A DNA stretch of 64,000 nt, taken from assembly GCA_022432975.1 (NCBI GenBank), contig CM039502.1, positions 27,140,996-27,204,995 of the forward strand, read 5' to 3'. How positions within the stretch are numbered: the stretch's first letter is position 1; each line of letters opens with the position of its first letter. This stretch comes from Begonia masoniana. Lineage: Eukaryota > Streptophyta > Magnoliopsida > Cucurbitales > Begoniaceae. The translations under genes were made by a program, and so were the position numbers. A model generated the notes under the pieces. It searched no databases. It saw only the letters and a list, made by a program, of their open reading frames with translations, and was not told where the DNA came from. Positions 12,008 to 22,825 of this stretch are shown one piece after another.

Positions 12008-12322
12008 TTTACAGATTGGGGTGGCACGTCGAAATCCGTTGAAAAACGATGGAGTTACGACCATTTGAAGTTTGACGGTCAAAATTGTGCACAATTCGGG
12101 TTTTGTGTTTTGGAGAATGAATTGTGTGTAGTTTTAGTTAGAATTTCTTTCGAGTTGTTAGTAAATTACTAAGTTGAGTTTTCATTATTTTAGGTAATCG
12201 AGCGAGTAGTTTGGTTGGACGATAGAAAATCTAAGAATTTTGGGTTTTGTGTGTTAGGTTGAAAAACGTATGGTTCGAGTATTACTAAGTGACTTCTCTT
12301 TTATTATGTTAGGTTGACGAGT

Positions 12323-13325
12323 GACGATTGGCTAACTGCGAGGGACTATAGTTGAGTCGCCTAGTCGCGTTAAGGTGGTACCTGCGAGGGACTATAGTTG
12401 AGTCGCCTAGTCGCGTTAGGGTAGCACCTGCGGGTAATTCCATGGGAGTTGTCACGTCGCGTTAAGATGGTACTTGCGAGGGACTATAGTTGAGTCGCCT
12501 AGTCGCGTTAGGGTAGCACCTGCGGGTAACTCCATGGGAGTTGTCACGTCGCGTTAAGGTGGTACCTGCGAGGGACTATAGTTGAGTCGCCTAGTCGCGT
12601 TAAGGTGGTACCTGCGAGGGACTATAGTTGAGTCGCCTAGTCGCGTTAAGGTGGTACCTGCGAGGGACTATAGTTGAGTCGCCTAGTCGCGTTAGGGTAG
12701 CACCTGCGGGTAACTCCATGGGAGTTGTCACGTCGCGTTAAGGTGGTACCTGCGAGGGACTATAGTTGAGTCGCCTAGTCGCGTTAAGGTGGTACCTGCG
12801 AGGGACTATAGTTGAGTCACCTAGTCACGTTAGGGTAGCACCTGCGGGTAACTCCATGGGAGTTGTCACGTCACGTTAAGGTGGTACCTGCGAGGAAATA
12901 TAGTTGAGTCACCTAGTCACGTTAGGGTAGCACCTGCGGGTAACTCCATGGGAGTTGTCACGTCGCGTTAAGGTGGTACCTGCGAGGGACTATAGTTGAG
13001 TCGCCTAGTCGCGTTAGGGTAGCACCTGCGGGTAACTCCATGGGAGTTGTCACGTCGCGTTAAGGTGGTACCTGCGAGGGACTATAGTTGAGTCGCCTAG
13101 TCGCGTTAAGGTAGCACCTGCAGGTAACTCCATGGGAGTTGTCACGTCGCGTTAGGGTAGTACCTGCGAGGGGCTTTAGTAGAGTCGCCCAGTCGCGTTA
13201 GAGTGACACCTGCGAGGGACTCCAGTGGAGTTACCCAGTCGCGTTAGGGTGGCACTTGCGAGGGACTCTGTGTGAGTTGGACACCTGCGAGGGACTCCAT
13301 GTGAGTTGCCTAGTCGCGTTAAGGA
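12323..13325 (+). repeat. 46-bp tandem array with two alternating subtypes, about 21 units
   Basis: Units of 46 bp (for example starts at 12369 and 12415) fill about 1 kb. Subtype a has GTTAAGGTGGTACCTGCGAG and the dyad ACTATAGT inside GACT...AGTC. Subtype b has GTTAGGGTAGCACCTGCGGG and the dyad AACTC-CATGG-GAGTT. Both end in GTCGCGTTA or GTCACGTTA. Degenerate units close the array after 13150. It occupies the loop position between donor and acceptor where relatives carry 81-bp units. Confidence 0.9.
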
Positions 13326-14080
13326 GCGATGTTAGCATGTGTGATGAGCTTCGGTTCTGTGAATGAACAACGAAAAGCAAACGAAACAAGAACAACTGAG
13401 CGAGTAGAAACTTCATGTGTTGCATTATGTTTGTCGTATGCATTATTCCCTACTTACTAAGCATTAGGCTTATGTTTTGTGTTCCGTGGTGTAGGTGTAG
13501 ACGGGAGTACAGGTGAGGGCCTAAGGAAAGCTAGGATTGGAGCGCAGTTGGTGATGTACAGGGCATGCTGGTGCAGGCAGTTGTCGGGGCGTCTCGATCA
13601 TGGTCTTCGGGGAGTTGTGAGTGATGGTTATTTTGGTATTTTTGATGTATCTGGTTGGTGATTGGGAGATTTGATACGTGTTGGCACGTTGTTTTTATAA
13701 AGGTTTTCGTAATGAATTTTTAAAGATTTCGAGTCGTTGGGTTGGTGAGTAATGGTGGTGGTACTCTGGGAATTTAAACTATATATTATCGGGCTTTATA
13801 TTGCAGGTTTTGGTTTTAAAGGATTTAGGCGTTATGTCGTCCATGTTGAATTTAAAACAAACGATGTCGGGTTTAAGTTCGCTATTTTTATTAATATTCA
13901 GTTGAAGTCGGTTTTCTAAAATTTTTACGGGATTTGAAGGTTCGAGTGTCGGGAAGGTATGGTTAAAGTTTCGTGAATTTTAGAGGTGTTCGGGGTGGAG
14001 AAATATGAGGAAAAGTGGGGAAAGGTCAAAAGGGGTCAAAATAGAAGGTTTTTAAGTGTTTTGGGTCGAGAAAACCCGAG

Positions 14081-14174
14081 GAGGCCCGATCGATCGGGCC
14101 TCGGACTGCGACAAGTCGCGGTGGGGCGCACAGCGTGTGCGCTGGAGCGCTGTCTGGGCGCGCGCGGCGCCCAG
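14081..14174. other. Cluster of GC-rich palindromes near the LTR 3' end
   Basis: 14081-14102 is a perfect 22-bp palindrome centred on GATC|GATC. 14126-14142 is GCGCACA-GCG-TGTGCGC. 14154-14174 has 8-bp arms CTGGGCGC and GCGCCCAG around GCGCG. A small GCGAC-AA-GTCGC lies between. The cluster is strikingly GC-rich inside an AT-rich LTR and is not present in the related LTRs at 41748-56052. An open frame across it (13986-14423) shows no protein features and is not called. Confidence 0.75.
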
Positions 14175-15118
14175 CGCCTCTTTGAGCCCATTTTCAGTTT
14201 TTTTTCAAATTTTCCCTATTTCTACAATGTTTTGACCCGACATTTTTTGACGAAATTTAAACGTATTTTGGGCCCGTTTTCCAATAGTTTCGAGGGTTCG
14301 AAAAACCCGAAAACGAGTTGTAAAAATTTACTAAAAATTATTTTAAATGATATTTTAAACGCGGGATCGGTTTGCAAACGTAGCGCACCAAGCCGGGGCA
14401 GGTTTGGGGCGTTACATTATTAACAATTAGTGATATTTGTTAAAAATGCAATCACATCAACCCAACATGTATAACTATAATCTCTTCCCCCTCCCTTTCT
14501 CCTCTTTTCCTCACGAGTTTCTCCCATCCTGTTTCTCTCTCGCCAGCCATCTGTTCTTCGCTCTCTCTCTCTCTCTCATTTTCTTTCTCTCGCCAGCCAT
14601 TTGTTCTTCGCTCTCTCTCTCTCTCATTTTCTTTCTTCTTCCCACGAAATCCAGCACAAATGCCCAACCACATAAACATGCCACCTTAGCATGTTTCAAA
14701 TAGTATATTAGGTTAATTTACAATTTAACCAAGTTTGATTCATCTAAAGGACAACTTCGTCCTCCACTTTTTGATAAAATTACCATAAAACCATAATTAA
14801 TAAATTCTTAATCATAATTAATTTAATCTAATCACAATTAGATTAATTTTTAATCTAATCACCCAATAATTAATAAAAATTGTAATATTTCGTCATTTTT
14901 CCAAAATGTCAAATTTTGTCCATTTAATATTTCATTTCTTCCATCAAATTTTTTCCAACTTATAATTACATATTATTCGAATATATAACTATTCACTATT
15001 ATATCGTTTACAAATTTTTAATTTAAAAGTCTAAACCACTTACATTCTCCCCTAGTTAAGAAAATTTCGTCTCGAAATTTCTTTCTAACTTAAGTTACAA
15101 AAGTTTTGGATACAACCC

Positions 15119-15763
15119 TCAAATCTCATCCTCAAAATCCCATTCATCCTCACTCTCTACACATCTTTGCTCAATTAATATATCTCTCTCAACCATATCC
15201 GAGTACGACTCTATTTTTAAACACACCAGTCTACTAGAAATACTGGATCTAAGACCTTGCTCAAACCTCTTAGCTTTGGCAGCTTCATCGGGAATGAAAT
15301 AATCCGCATACTTTGACAACTCCTCAAATTTGCTTTGATAATCTCGTACGCTCATGTCTTGTTGTCTCAACTCTAAGAACTCTTTAGCTTTGACTTGTCT
15401 AACATGCCTAGGAAAGAATCTCCCCAAGAAGATGTCCTCAAAATGCTCCCAGTTGTATTGACCACCTAGGGATACTTTAATCTGGTCTCACCACCTATCC
15501 GCCATGTCATCTAGTTGATTTACGGTGAACTTGACTTTGAATTCATTTGGAATTCCCACCATGTCAAACACCTTCTTTAACTGTCTCAGCCACTTCTCAG
15601 CTATGTCTGGATTACTCTCTCTTCTGTACACTGGAGGCTTAGCCTTATTAAACCTTTCTAACAACCTCATTTCCCTCGAATCGGACCTTTCCATTTTCTC
15701 ACTGCTCTGCTGAGTAACACTTCTACTCACTATATAAGCTAAAACTATAATAGCTTTCCTCAT
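15119..15763 (-). pseudogene. gag fragment of element D (retrotransposon gag domain)
   Basis: One minus-strand frame of about 215 codons encodes a Retrotrans_gag-type domain: ERFNKAKPP, a conserved AEKWLRQLKKVF helix, and later FLELRQQDMSVRDYQSKFEELS and KAKRFEQGLR. The frame is broken once by an in-frame TGA (15485-15487) right after a conserved Trp, as a G-to-A change would produce. It stops at 15119 without a zinc knuckle, and the 3' LTR begins only 75 bp further on. Everything from the gag C-terminus through pol is therefore deleted. Confidence 0.8.
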
Positions 15764-15940
15764 TTCTGAAATCTCATCATCCCAATTATCTTTTCCACTT
15801 GTAGATCATTCTCTGTCCATCTACAATAAATCATATATTAATCATATAAACGTTCACCACCAAGTACAAGAGGCATTCTAAACATAGTTTCTAACTCTCA
15901 TAACCAGTTAGAACTATTATGTATAGCTCTGATACAAAAC

Positions 15941-17876
15941 TGTCAGGACCCGACCTGGCTCCCGGCTGGACCCCAATGGATAGGATTTCCGAGGTGGGAA
16001 TTATTCAACGCAAGAACGACGATCATTCAACACAACGACTTTGCTCTAACAATTCATACGTGGCATCCTAAAATAGGAACTATCATTCAAAAACATCAAA
16101 CATAAGAGTGTACAGCGAAAATAATAAAATAAAAATGAGTCACGACATGTGACTTTTCAACTCTAACAATAAAGCCATAATCCGGATCGATCTTATACCT
16201 CGTTATACAATCTTTACCTTTGACTTGGTCTATCCTTCCCGGTGAACGTATCCAAATATCTGGAAAAAAAAAATATGAATAATCCACGAATGAGCCATTG
16301 GCCCAGCAAATAAATCTAGCAGCTAAACTAGCTAACCCAGATTCCACCACATTCACTAAGACCAAACACCATCCTCCACCTATTCATGATTATTTTATTA
16401 AAGTCAGTTTACTTAAAATTCTTTTCGAAAACCCTTGCATTTCATAAAATATGCATATTGAAATCTATATGTTGAAATCAATTTCACTACATTAATCAAA
16501 TGCAAATAAATGAACTTTACATTAGAAACCACAATCACCAAGTAAATCCAATACAAATCATTTGAATAATTTTGCATTAAAACACCATTTTCAATAAACA
16601 AAATACTAGGGCATAATTAACAATCAGTTATATTTGTTAAAAATGCAATCACATCAACCCGACATGTATAACTATAATCAAATCCCTACAGATTCTCGGG
16701 TTTTCACCGGCCGGACTGTAGTACCCCGAGCCTGCTTTCCCTCGCGAGGTTTAGGGATTTTCAACCCAAGGGAGACGATAATTGTAAGGTCTCTACTCTT
16801 TCCCACCATAGTCATACATATTGTGCATATATGAGGCACAATCGATGTAAAACCAAAGCAACATTCTTTTAAAGTCATTGTATAATTCAATTAAAAATCG
16901 TGCTTTTGGAAAATAACCAAACAAAATATAAAAAAAAATTCCTAAACAATTATTGAATTAATTAAAACACAAATTGAAATCACCATGTTATTCACAAAAT
17001 CCATTCATTTCAAATAAAACTCCTACATCCAATTTCATCATCCACGTAACCTATTAGTTTCACTTTACTAATCATACCCATCTTCTCCACTTCCACCAGA
17101 ACCTTCAATTCACCCATTTCTCCAAATTCTCTACTTCCAGAGACTAAAAAAAATCAACCAAATCCAACAATCATTAATCTATCTCCACCAAAGAATGTAA
17201 TAAAATCTAAACTAACTAATCTAACTCATAGATTTACTTACCATAAATGTCGGCTCCATCACTTTACAGGAAATTTCCTCCGACTCCGACGATTTTTACA
17301 TCAAAGTGTTCCTCTCTACGAACTGAATATTTTATCCTAAAGGATGGATGGACGATTCTCAACCCTCCCTCTCCCTTTCTCCTCTTTTCCTCACAAGTTT
17401 CTCCCCTCGGTTTCTCTCTCGCCAGCTCTCTATTCTTCTCTCTCTCTCTCTCTCTCTCATTTTCTTTCTTCTTCCCACGAAATCCAGCACAAATGCCTAG
17501 CCACATAAACATGTCACCTTAGCATATTTCAAATAGTATATTAAGTTAATTTATAATTTAACCAAGTTTTATCCATCTAAAAGACAACTTCGTCCTCCAC
17601 TTTTTGATAAAATCACCATAAAACCATAATTAATAAATCTACAACCATAATTAATTTAATCTAATCACAATTAGATTAATTTTTAATCTAATCAACCAAT
17701 AATTAATAAAAATCATAATATTTCGTCATTTTTTCAAAATGTCAAATTTTGTCCATTTAATGTATCATTTCTTCCATCAAATTTTTTCCAACTTATAATT
17801 ACATATTATTCGAATATATAATTATACACTATTATATCGTTTAAAAATATGTAATTTAAAAGTCTAAACCATTATA
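15941..17876 (-). mobile_element. 5' LTR of element D
   Basis: In the minus-strand sense it runs from 17876 to 15941 and ends GGGTCCTGACA. The outer end reads TATAATGG rather than TGTAAGTGG as in the other LTR, so it has lost its TG. CT-rich tracts (17370-17463) resemble those at 14555-14635 in the partner LTR. It contains an extra block of about 0.67 kb (16679-17350) missing from the partner. Confidence 0.78.
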
Positions 17877-17881
17877 ACTAT

Positions 17882-18700
17882 CTTTAATTTATTGTACTAT
17901 TATATCTGTACTCATTGTGTGGATATTGATTTTTTATCGTGTTCAAGTCTTTCACTGCGAACCAATTGGGTTGGGTGATCGAGTCTCTCTGAGAATTAGG
18001 TCGCCCAACCTATGGTTCTATTAGGCTCGCTTCCAGATTGTGACAATCTCTCTAGGTGGAGAATCCCTATCACTATTCTAGTTTTCGTCTTTTCAAGTAC
18101 ATCGAGGACGAGGTCGTGACACTATTGGTGGAGGTTCAAACTCAGAAGGTGATATCATAAGTGGAAATGCTGATCTTGCGTGAGCAGTGGGATTAGAGGA
18201 AGACTTGGTGGTTCTGCGTGTGCTTCCCGATAACTGCTAACAACGGGGCAGTTTGTACTCCCCCTGGCTTCTAAGAGGAAGCTCGTCAATCGGTTGCATT
18301 CATTTATTCTCTCTTAGTTAAAAATTGATCTATGTAGTCTCCTCGATCATTTTATCTGTGTTCCCTATATCTGCATATCTAGTTTGACCGTAGGTTTCTT
18401 GTATTGGATTATCATATGCAAAAGACTTCCTCCTAGTTTGAAAAGAACAAATAGTTTGAAACTACTACCCTTTTTATCTTGATATTTCCTTTGCCTTCCT
18501 GTAATCAAATGGGAAGAATTAATAGACAATGGAAGAACATAGAATCCCTTTTTTCTTATTCTACAGTAAATTAGAATTTAAAACCTCGAATAATCATAGT
18601 AAAATCACTGAAGGATATTTCTGTCGCGTGACAAATTAGATTAAACAATAGTTTTCAAATCTAATTTGTCATGGGACGGGGTAGTTTTCCTCTTTTTCGG
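17882..18700. other. Unassigned sequence upstream of the WRKY gene
   Basis: This continues the tandem repeat and host sequence interrupted at 8320. About 17940-18300 is less AT-rich and has exon-like composition, for example TTCAAGTACATCGAGGACGA near 18093, but stops interrupt all frames and no family is recognised. It may be an old retroelement piece. 18440-18700 shows nothing recognisable. Confidence 0.3.
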
Positions 18701-18915
18701 TTCAAAGAAAAACAAGTAAAATAATCAGATGGGTCTTCTCAATTTTATTAATTATTATATAACATGTGTAATTATGGGGAAAATATGGAACAATGTAAAT
18801 TCAAATGAGAGAGAGGAAGAAAGGTTTCAAATAGGGAATTATTACATTATTGAAATGAGAGAGAATATAGGGCTCAGGAAATGCTTTCACATTTGCTTGC
18901 ACGTCCTCTAGAACA

Positions 18916-18931
18916 AGTCAATGAATTGACT
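18916..18931. promoter_or_regulatory. Inverted pair of W-boxes
   Basis: AGTCAA (18916-18921) and TTGACT (18926-18931) are two W-box cores, the WRKY binding site TTGAC(C/T), in inverted orientation 4 bp apart. They lie about 195 bp upstream of the WRKY start codon and 110 bp upstream of the TATA box. Clustered W-boxes in WRKY promoters are commonly linked to auto- or cross-regulation; that role is inferred here. Confidence 0.55.
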
Positions 18932-19013
18932 CCTCAATTTTCTATACGACGCGTTTACGCCCCTATTTCTTCAAGCACCATACAGTCTATCCAACTTCCA
19001 TTCTTCTTATTCA

Positions 19014-19047
19014 CCTCCCTCTCTCTTTCTCTCTCATGCATATATAG
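19014..19047 (+). promoter_or_regulatory. Pyrimidine patch and TATA box of the WRKY gene
   Basis: A CT-rich stretch (19014-19035) precedes TATATAG at 19041-19047, 78 bp before the ATG. That spacing would put the transcription start near 19070-19080 and leave a 5' UTR of about 45-55 bases. Confidence 0.6.
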
Positions 19048-19124
19048 TTTTCTGCAATCCCAGCTGTACATCAATCAGCCACCATCATTACCATTGTTAG
19101 GGTATCAAGCTCGCGCCGAAAATC

Positions 19125-20058
19125 ATGGAAACAAGCTCAAATCATCAATACCTAATTCTCAGTGAGCAAGAAAACGGCTCAGAGTCTCCTCCATCCGCCA
19201 TTTTCAACAAGTTCATGTTCTCATCTTCCCCCAAAAAGAGCAGGTGATTAGCTTCTTTCTCTCAAAAATACTTGTATATTTCATGAAATGTTGATTACCT
19301 TATTCTCTTCTAATGGAAAACAAAATTACAGTAGAAGATCCATTCACAAAAGGGTAGTTTCAGTGCCACTTAATCTCGAAAGTAACAGCAACACTCCACC
19401 TTCTGATTCTTGGGCATGGCGGAAATACGGACAGAAGCCGATCAAAGGCTCTCCTTACCCCAGGTAACTGATCAAACCTTAAAATTCAAAGGCAAGTCAG
19501 ATATATGTAGTCCAATTATAGTCGCTCCATAGACACAAGGAATGTGACTGCAGTATAGAAATCAGATTGCAGCCATAGTTATAGGAAAACAATGACTGAT
19601 TTTCTTTGATATTGATGATCTACTTTTCTAGGATAATAGGAATTTTCCGTAATTATTAATCGTTGAATTTTTTTGAGGTTGTAGTGGTTTTTTTAATGGA
19701 CAGAGGATATTATCGGTGTAGTAGCTCGAAGGGTTGCCCAGCTCGAAAACAAGTAGAAAGAAGCAATGTTGATCCGACCATGTTAGTCGTCACATATTCC
19801 TGTGAGCATAATCATCCAATTCCAGCCTCGAGAAACAGCCACCACCACCAACACCACTCCGGTGCCGGCACAAAACCTGGATATCAAAAAGTTCTTGCTG
19901 ACCCAGAACCTGAATCCAATGCTGATGAGAAGATTTCGGATCTTGCCAGCGAGGAGATGGTGATGGAGGATGAGTTCAGCTGGTTTAACGTGATAGAGAC
20001 GACAAGCGTCGACGGTTTTGGAGAGTCAAATTTTCAAAGGCACGACCGGAGCCAGTGA
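19125..20058 (+). CDS. WRKY transcription factor, group IIe (WRKY65/69-like), C-terminus frameshifted
   Basis: Three exons are read: 19125-19243, 19332-19463 and 19704-20058. Introns are 88 and 240 bp, with AG|GT donors and CAG acceptors. The second intron falls in the WRKY domain after PYPR, the position typical of group II and III genes. The start [10 protein letters not shown] is the first ATG after the TATA box. The domain has WRKYGQK and a C-X5-C-X23-H-X-H zinc finger (CSSSKGC ... CEHNHP). This nuclear DNA-binding domain recognises W-boxes. A His-rich stretch (SHHHQHH) follows, then an acidic region. As written, the frame stops at 20058 (201 residues). A conserved acidic tail continues in another frame to 20269 (next entry). 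Group IIe is inferred from the domain sequence; the exact orthologue is unknown. Confidence 0.9.
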
Positions 20059-20269
20059 AGCCGGAGCTGATTTTGCGATGTTTTTTCCGATGAAGGAGGA
20101 GGACGAGTCGCTCTTCGCCGATCTAGGTGAGTTACCGGAATGTTCCGCTGTGTTCGGGCCCGGCGTAGGAGGAGGCAGGACGTTCGAACGAGATGAGGAG
20201 CAGCTCCCTCCGGCGTTGTCCCCCACCGGGGTGTGGGGCAACAAGCTGAATTCAGCCGCCACGTGTTGA
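20059..20269 (+). pseudogene. Out-of-frame C-terminal tail of the WRKY gene
   Basis: In the +1 frame, entered around 20015-20025, an open stretch contains FFPMKEEDESLFADLGELPECS. That is an acidic segment typical of the C-terminus of WRKY65/69-type proteins, and it ends at a TGA (20267-20269). One extra base near the TTTTGGAGAG at 20016-20025 would explain the break. With it, the protein would be about 271 residues. Either the allele is truncated or the base is a sequence error; the tail is otherwise intact, which favours error or a recent mutation. Confidence 0.65.
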
Positions 20270-21470
20270 TATCCACCAATTAGAAACCTTTTTTCTTCCA
20301 AAACTTTAATTTATTTTAACGAATCTTTTATATTAATTTAGGAACGTGGCCAAAATATTATTAGTTTGATTAAGAAGTAAAGTCAAATGTGATCGGTCAA
20401 TGTTTCAAATAATTAATTCCATGCCAACCCAATATTAATTTATTAACATCTTAGTCATATATAATGCCTAATCTTTTAGACCAAATGTAGAGTAAAGTAA
20501 TTTTATATAAAAATATATCATTACCATAAAATTAAACTTATCTTTGATACAACTTGTCAAACTTAAATAAAAGAAGTTCTAAAATTCAATAATCATGTAA
20601 CCTGAAATTATACGATAGAGTAATGTTGTATTTACTCTCTATAAAATTTATTCACATGTCAAATAATAATTTATGCAATTAAATTATAATTAATATAATA
20701 AATTATATAATTATTTGATACGTCAGCAAATATGTTTAGAGATTAGAATAATAAAATAAATATAGCATTGTTTAGTAAAAATAACAAAAGATCATAGACT
20801 ACATTGTGTGGAGGTTATTAATAACGTAAGGAAGAAGATAGAAATTTCTATCTTTTGTTAATATTTTAACTAGTGATGGAAAAAGTAATTTTATTTGAAT
20901 CATGCATGGGTGATTTGTGTATTTAAAATATATCTTGAAGTTCACTCAACAAAGACAAAACAGCCCAAAAAGCTTTGACTTTTTAAGTTGTATTAAAAGC
21001 AAAATTATATTATAATATACAAGTGCTAATCAAGTTGCCCATATTACAATGACTATAAATAATATTCTATATGACCTGAAATTGTTTAAGACCACCAAAG
21101 GGAGACGATCTTGCTTATATTATAAGCACTGTTAATACTTTATACACAGATCTGAGAAGAGGGAGAGAGAATCTGTATAATTATCTAATAAAGTAAAGGG
21201 AGCAGGCAGCTGAGGAAGGAAGCTTAAATAAGGGATTAAAGTGGATAATATAGTTTATTGTTACAAGCAAGAGATAATTATTTATTATTAAAATGGAAAC
21301 TAAAAACTAAAAGACCAAGAACTAAATCTTATAAGTGTCACAAAAAAGATTAAATGTAAATTAATGAAATATGTTACTATGATTTAGTTTCCATTTTTAA
21401 TTATTTGTCATTTGAACTAACTATTAATCTTAACCTTTGAATATTATATTCTATTATATCAACTTTTGAA
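20270..21470. other. AT-rich intergenic DNA downstream of the WRKY gene
   Basis: No open frame or RNA gene is supported. The WRKY 3' UTR and polyadenylation site probably fall in the first few hundred bases, but no single signal stands out. The remainder is low-complexity AT-rich DNA. Confidence 0.5.
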
Positions 21471-22430
21471 AATGTGTTTCGAACCGTCCCAGTGTCGAAC
21501 TGAACCCAACTCGGTTCGTTAGAGTTGCGTGCTAAGCTCGGCTACTCGTTGATCGCTACATCCTTAGATGGCTCACTTTTCTTTATGATCTGAAGAATAG
21601 ATTACAGAACGGTCGACCTTCGATTTCAGCTTCTCAAATAGAACGAAGTTTGCGGTTCAAACTTCGCCTTTCCATTCGCCGACCATCGTCGACTTTCAAG
21701 TACGTTTGTCGTCTTCTTTCGAGTGTCATTCACATTGCGCAGCTCCGCGGTTTCGAAAAAAATGAATAGTCCGAGTTTCGATTAGAGTTCAGGCAGTTTC
21801 GATTCGAGTTCCGAGTTTCTTTACCAGCTTCACCAGTTTCTTTTCGGCAGCTCTGTTACGAATTCCTGCAGTTCTGCTCGCAAATCGCACACGTGCAGTT
21901 CTTTTCATGTTTTTCATTTAAATTTGAATTTCTTTCATAATTTTTTTTGGTTGAATTTAAAATCGAACCTGTTTCGCGGTGGGTCTAGGCTCAATTCTTG
22001 GACCTAAAGGTTCTGGTTCAGCACCTCTGGAACCATAAACTACACAATTTGGTCCGATTCCAAGCCAGAAGCGGGTCAAATCGACCCGTGTTCACTTCTA
22101 ATTTCTCTCTTAACCAACTCAGATCCACCTCATTGTCTTCCCTTCTTTTCTCTTCCTGCAAGAGCACCAACCAGACCACCCTTTTCATTTTTATACAATC
22201 TATGCAAAAATAAAAAAATTAATCTAAATATAAATTTTAGAAAAAAGTATTTTAAAAAGTTGGTCAAATTAAATCCACTAACCAATAATAACTCATTTCA
22301 AATAGGTTTGAGACTTTTGATTTTTACCGCGTTATTCAATATGATTTTAAGAAGTAAATAAATTTAAAAGCACATATATTTATATAAATTGAAAATATTA
22401 TAAACTTATATAACTTTGGATCATTTAGCC
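21471..22430. other. Unassigned moderately GC-rich stretch
   Basis: Richer in GC than its surroundings, with repeated TTCGA, GAGTTC and CAGTTC motifs (about 21770-21900). CGGCTACTCGTTGATCGCTACA near 21540 resembles an LTR end, but no partner end or TSD was found. Frames are short. It is probably a repeat remnant. Confidence 0.25.
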
Positions 22431-22825
22431 GGCTCTGCTAAGATTATTTAAGTCGTGGCTCCTGACACTACTTGAGTTGAAATTTTTTTGGATGACTCAG
22501 TTAAGCTCACTCAATGCATCCCGTTGGCAAAGCTCCGCAAGTCCCAAGAATGTCATCTTTAAATATAGGAAAAACTACAGATAAATCCTATATTTTGGGG
22601 TCACTAGCAATTTTTGACAACCTATTTTTTTGCAAAAAAAAAAAAAAAAAAAAACTTTAATGTATCCATCTGTTAGCAATTTAAAGCTTGTCATTTTAAT
22701 TCCGGACATTTGCAAAGTTCTCTGGGTGTTTGCCACAATTTGAAATTTAAAAAACAATGCCTCATAATCAGGCTCGGGCTCCGCAAGTTTCTCTGAGAAT
22801 CCAATGCAGGCATTCGCATACCAGG
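22431..22825. other. Unassigned sequence with poly(A) tract
   Basis: Contains T7-GC-A21 (A run at about 22634-22654) and two CTCCGCAAGT motifs (about 22530 and 22780). No coding evidence was seen. The A run could be the tail of a non-LTR element, but no element body was recognised. Confidence 0.3.

Larger units (their letters stand above)
8954..14416 (+). mobile_element. Solo LTR, plus strand (family C), with expanded array
   Basis: It starts TGTAACACCCGAAAA and ends GGGGCGTTACA. Flanks are TAATT (8949-8953) and TTATT (14417-14421), a TSD with one change. Start, leader (TCAAGGATTAAGGTAAGATT near 9400) and end (GTAGCGCACC...) match the LTRs of the triple-LTR element at 41748-56052, so it belongs to that superfamily. 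It is split by a minus-strand solo LTR (9751-12007). Its own sequence is about 3.2 kb, longer than its relatives mainly because of the 46-bp array. Confidence 0.82.
8321..15044 (-). mobile_element. 3' LTR of element D, in two pieces
   Basis: The pieces are 8321-8953 and 14422-15044, about 1.26 kb together. They align along their length with 15941-17876, which is 1.94 kb. The difference is mostly one block of roughly 0.67 kb (about 16679-17350 in the other LTR) that is absent here. The retained part includes CT-rich runs around 14555-14635. Confidence 0.8.
8321..17876 (-). mobile_element. Internally deleted gypsy-type LTR element, minus strand (element D)
   Basis: Two LTRs ending TGTCAGGACCCGACC (plus-strand left ends at 8321 and 15941) flank only 896 bp of internal DNA. 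The TSDs are ACTGT (8316-8320) and ACTAT (17877-17881), one mismatch. In the minus-strand sense the 5' LTR is 15941-17876, the primer-binding site 15926-15936 (TGTATCAGAGC, tRNA-iMet type), a gag fragment 15119-15763, and a purine tract just before the 3' LTR (8321-15044). No protease, RT or integrase remains, so it could only have moved with help in trans. The 3' LTR is split by a later insertion at 8954-14416. Confidence 0.85.

Noticed and set aside
12323..13325. CRISPR-like array
   Set aside because: Units are contiguous 46-bp tandem repeats with no unique spacers, in a plant LTR.
13986..14423. 145-codon frame with an RPDRSGLGLRQ-like segment
   Set aside because: Runs through the GC-palindrome cluster and the end of a solo LTR. 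It has no family resemblance and ends at the LTR border.
18881..19165. 94-codon frame overlapping the WRKY start
   Set aside because: Spans the TATA box and 5' UTR in another frame. The WRKY reading frame and splice sites explain the region.
20026..20301. Minus-strand frames opposite the WRKY C-terminus
   Set aside because: Antisense to WRKY coding sequence, with no features of their own.
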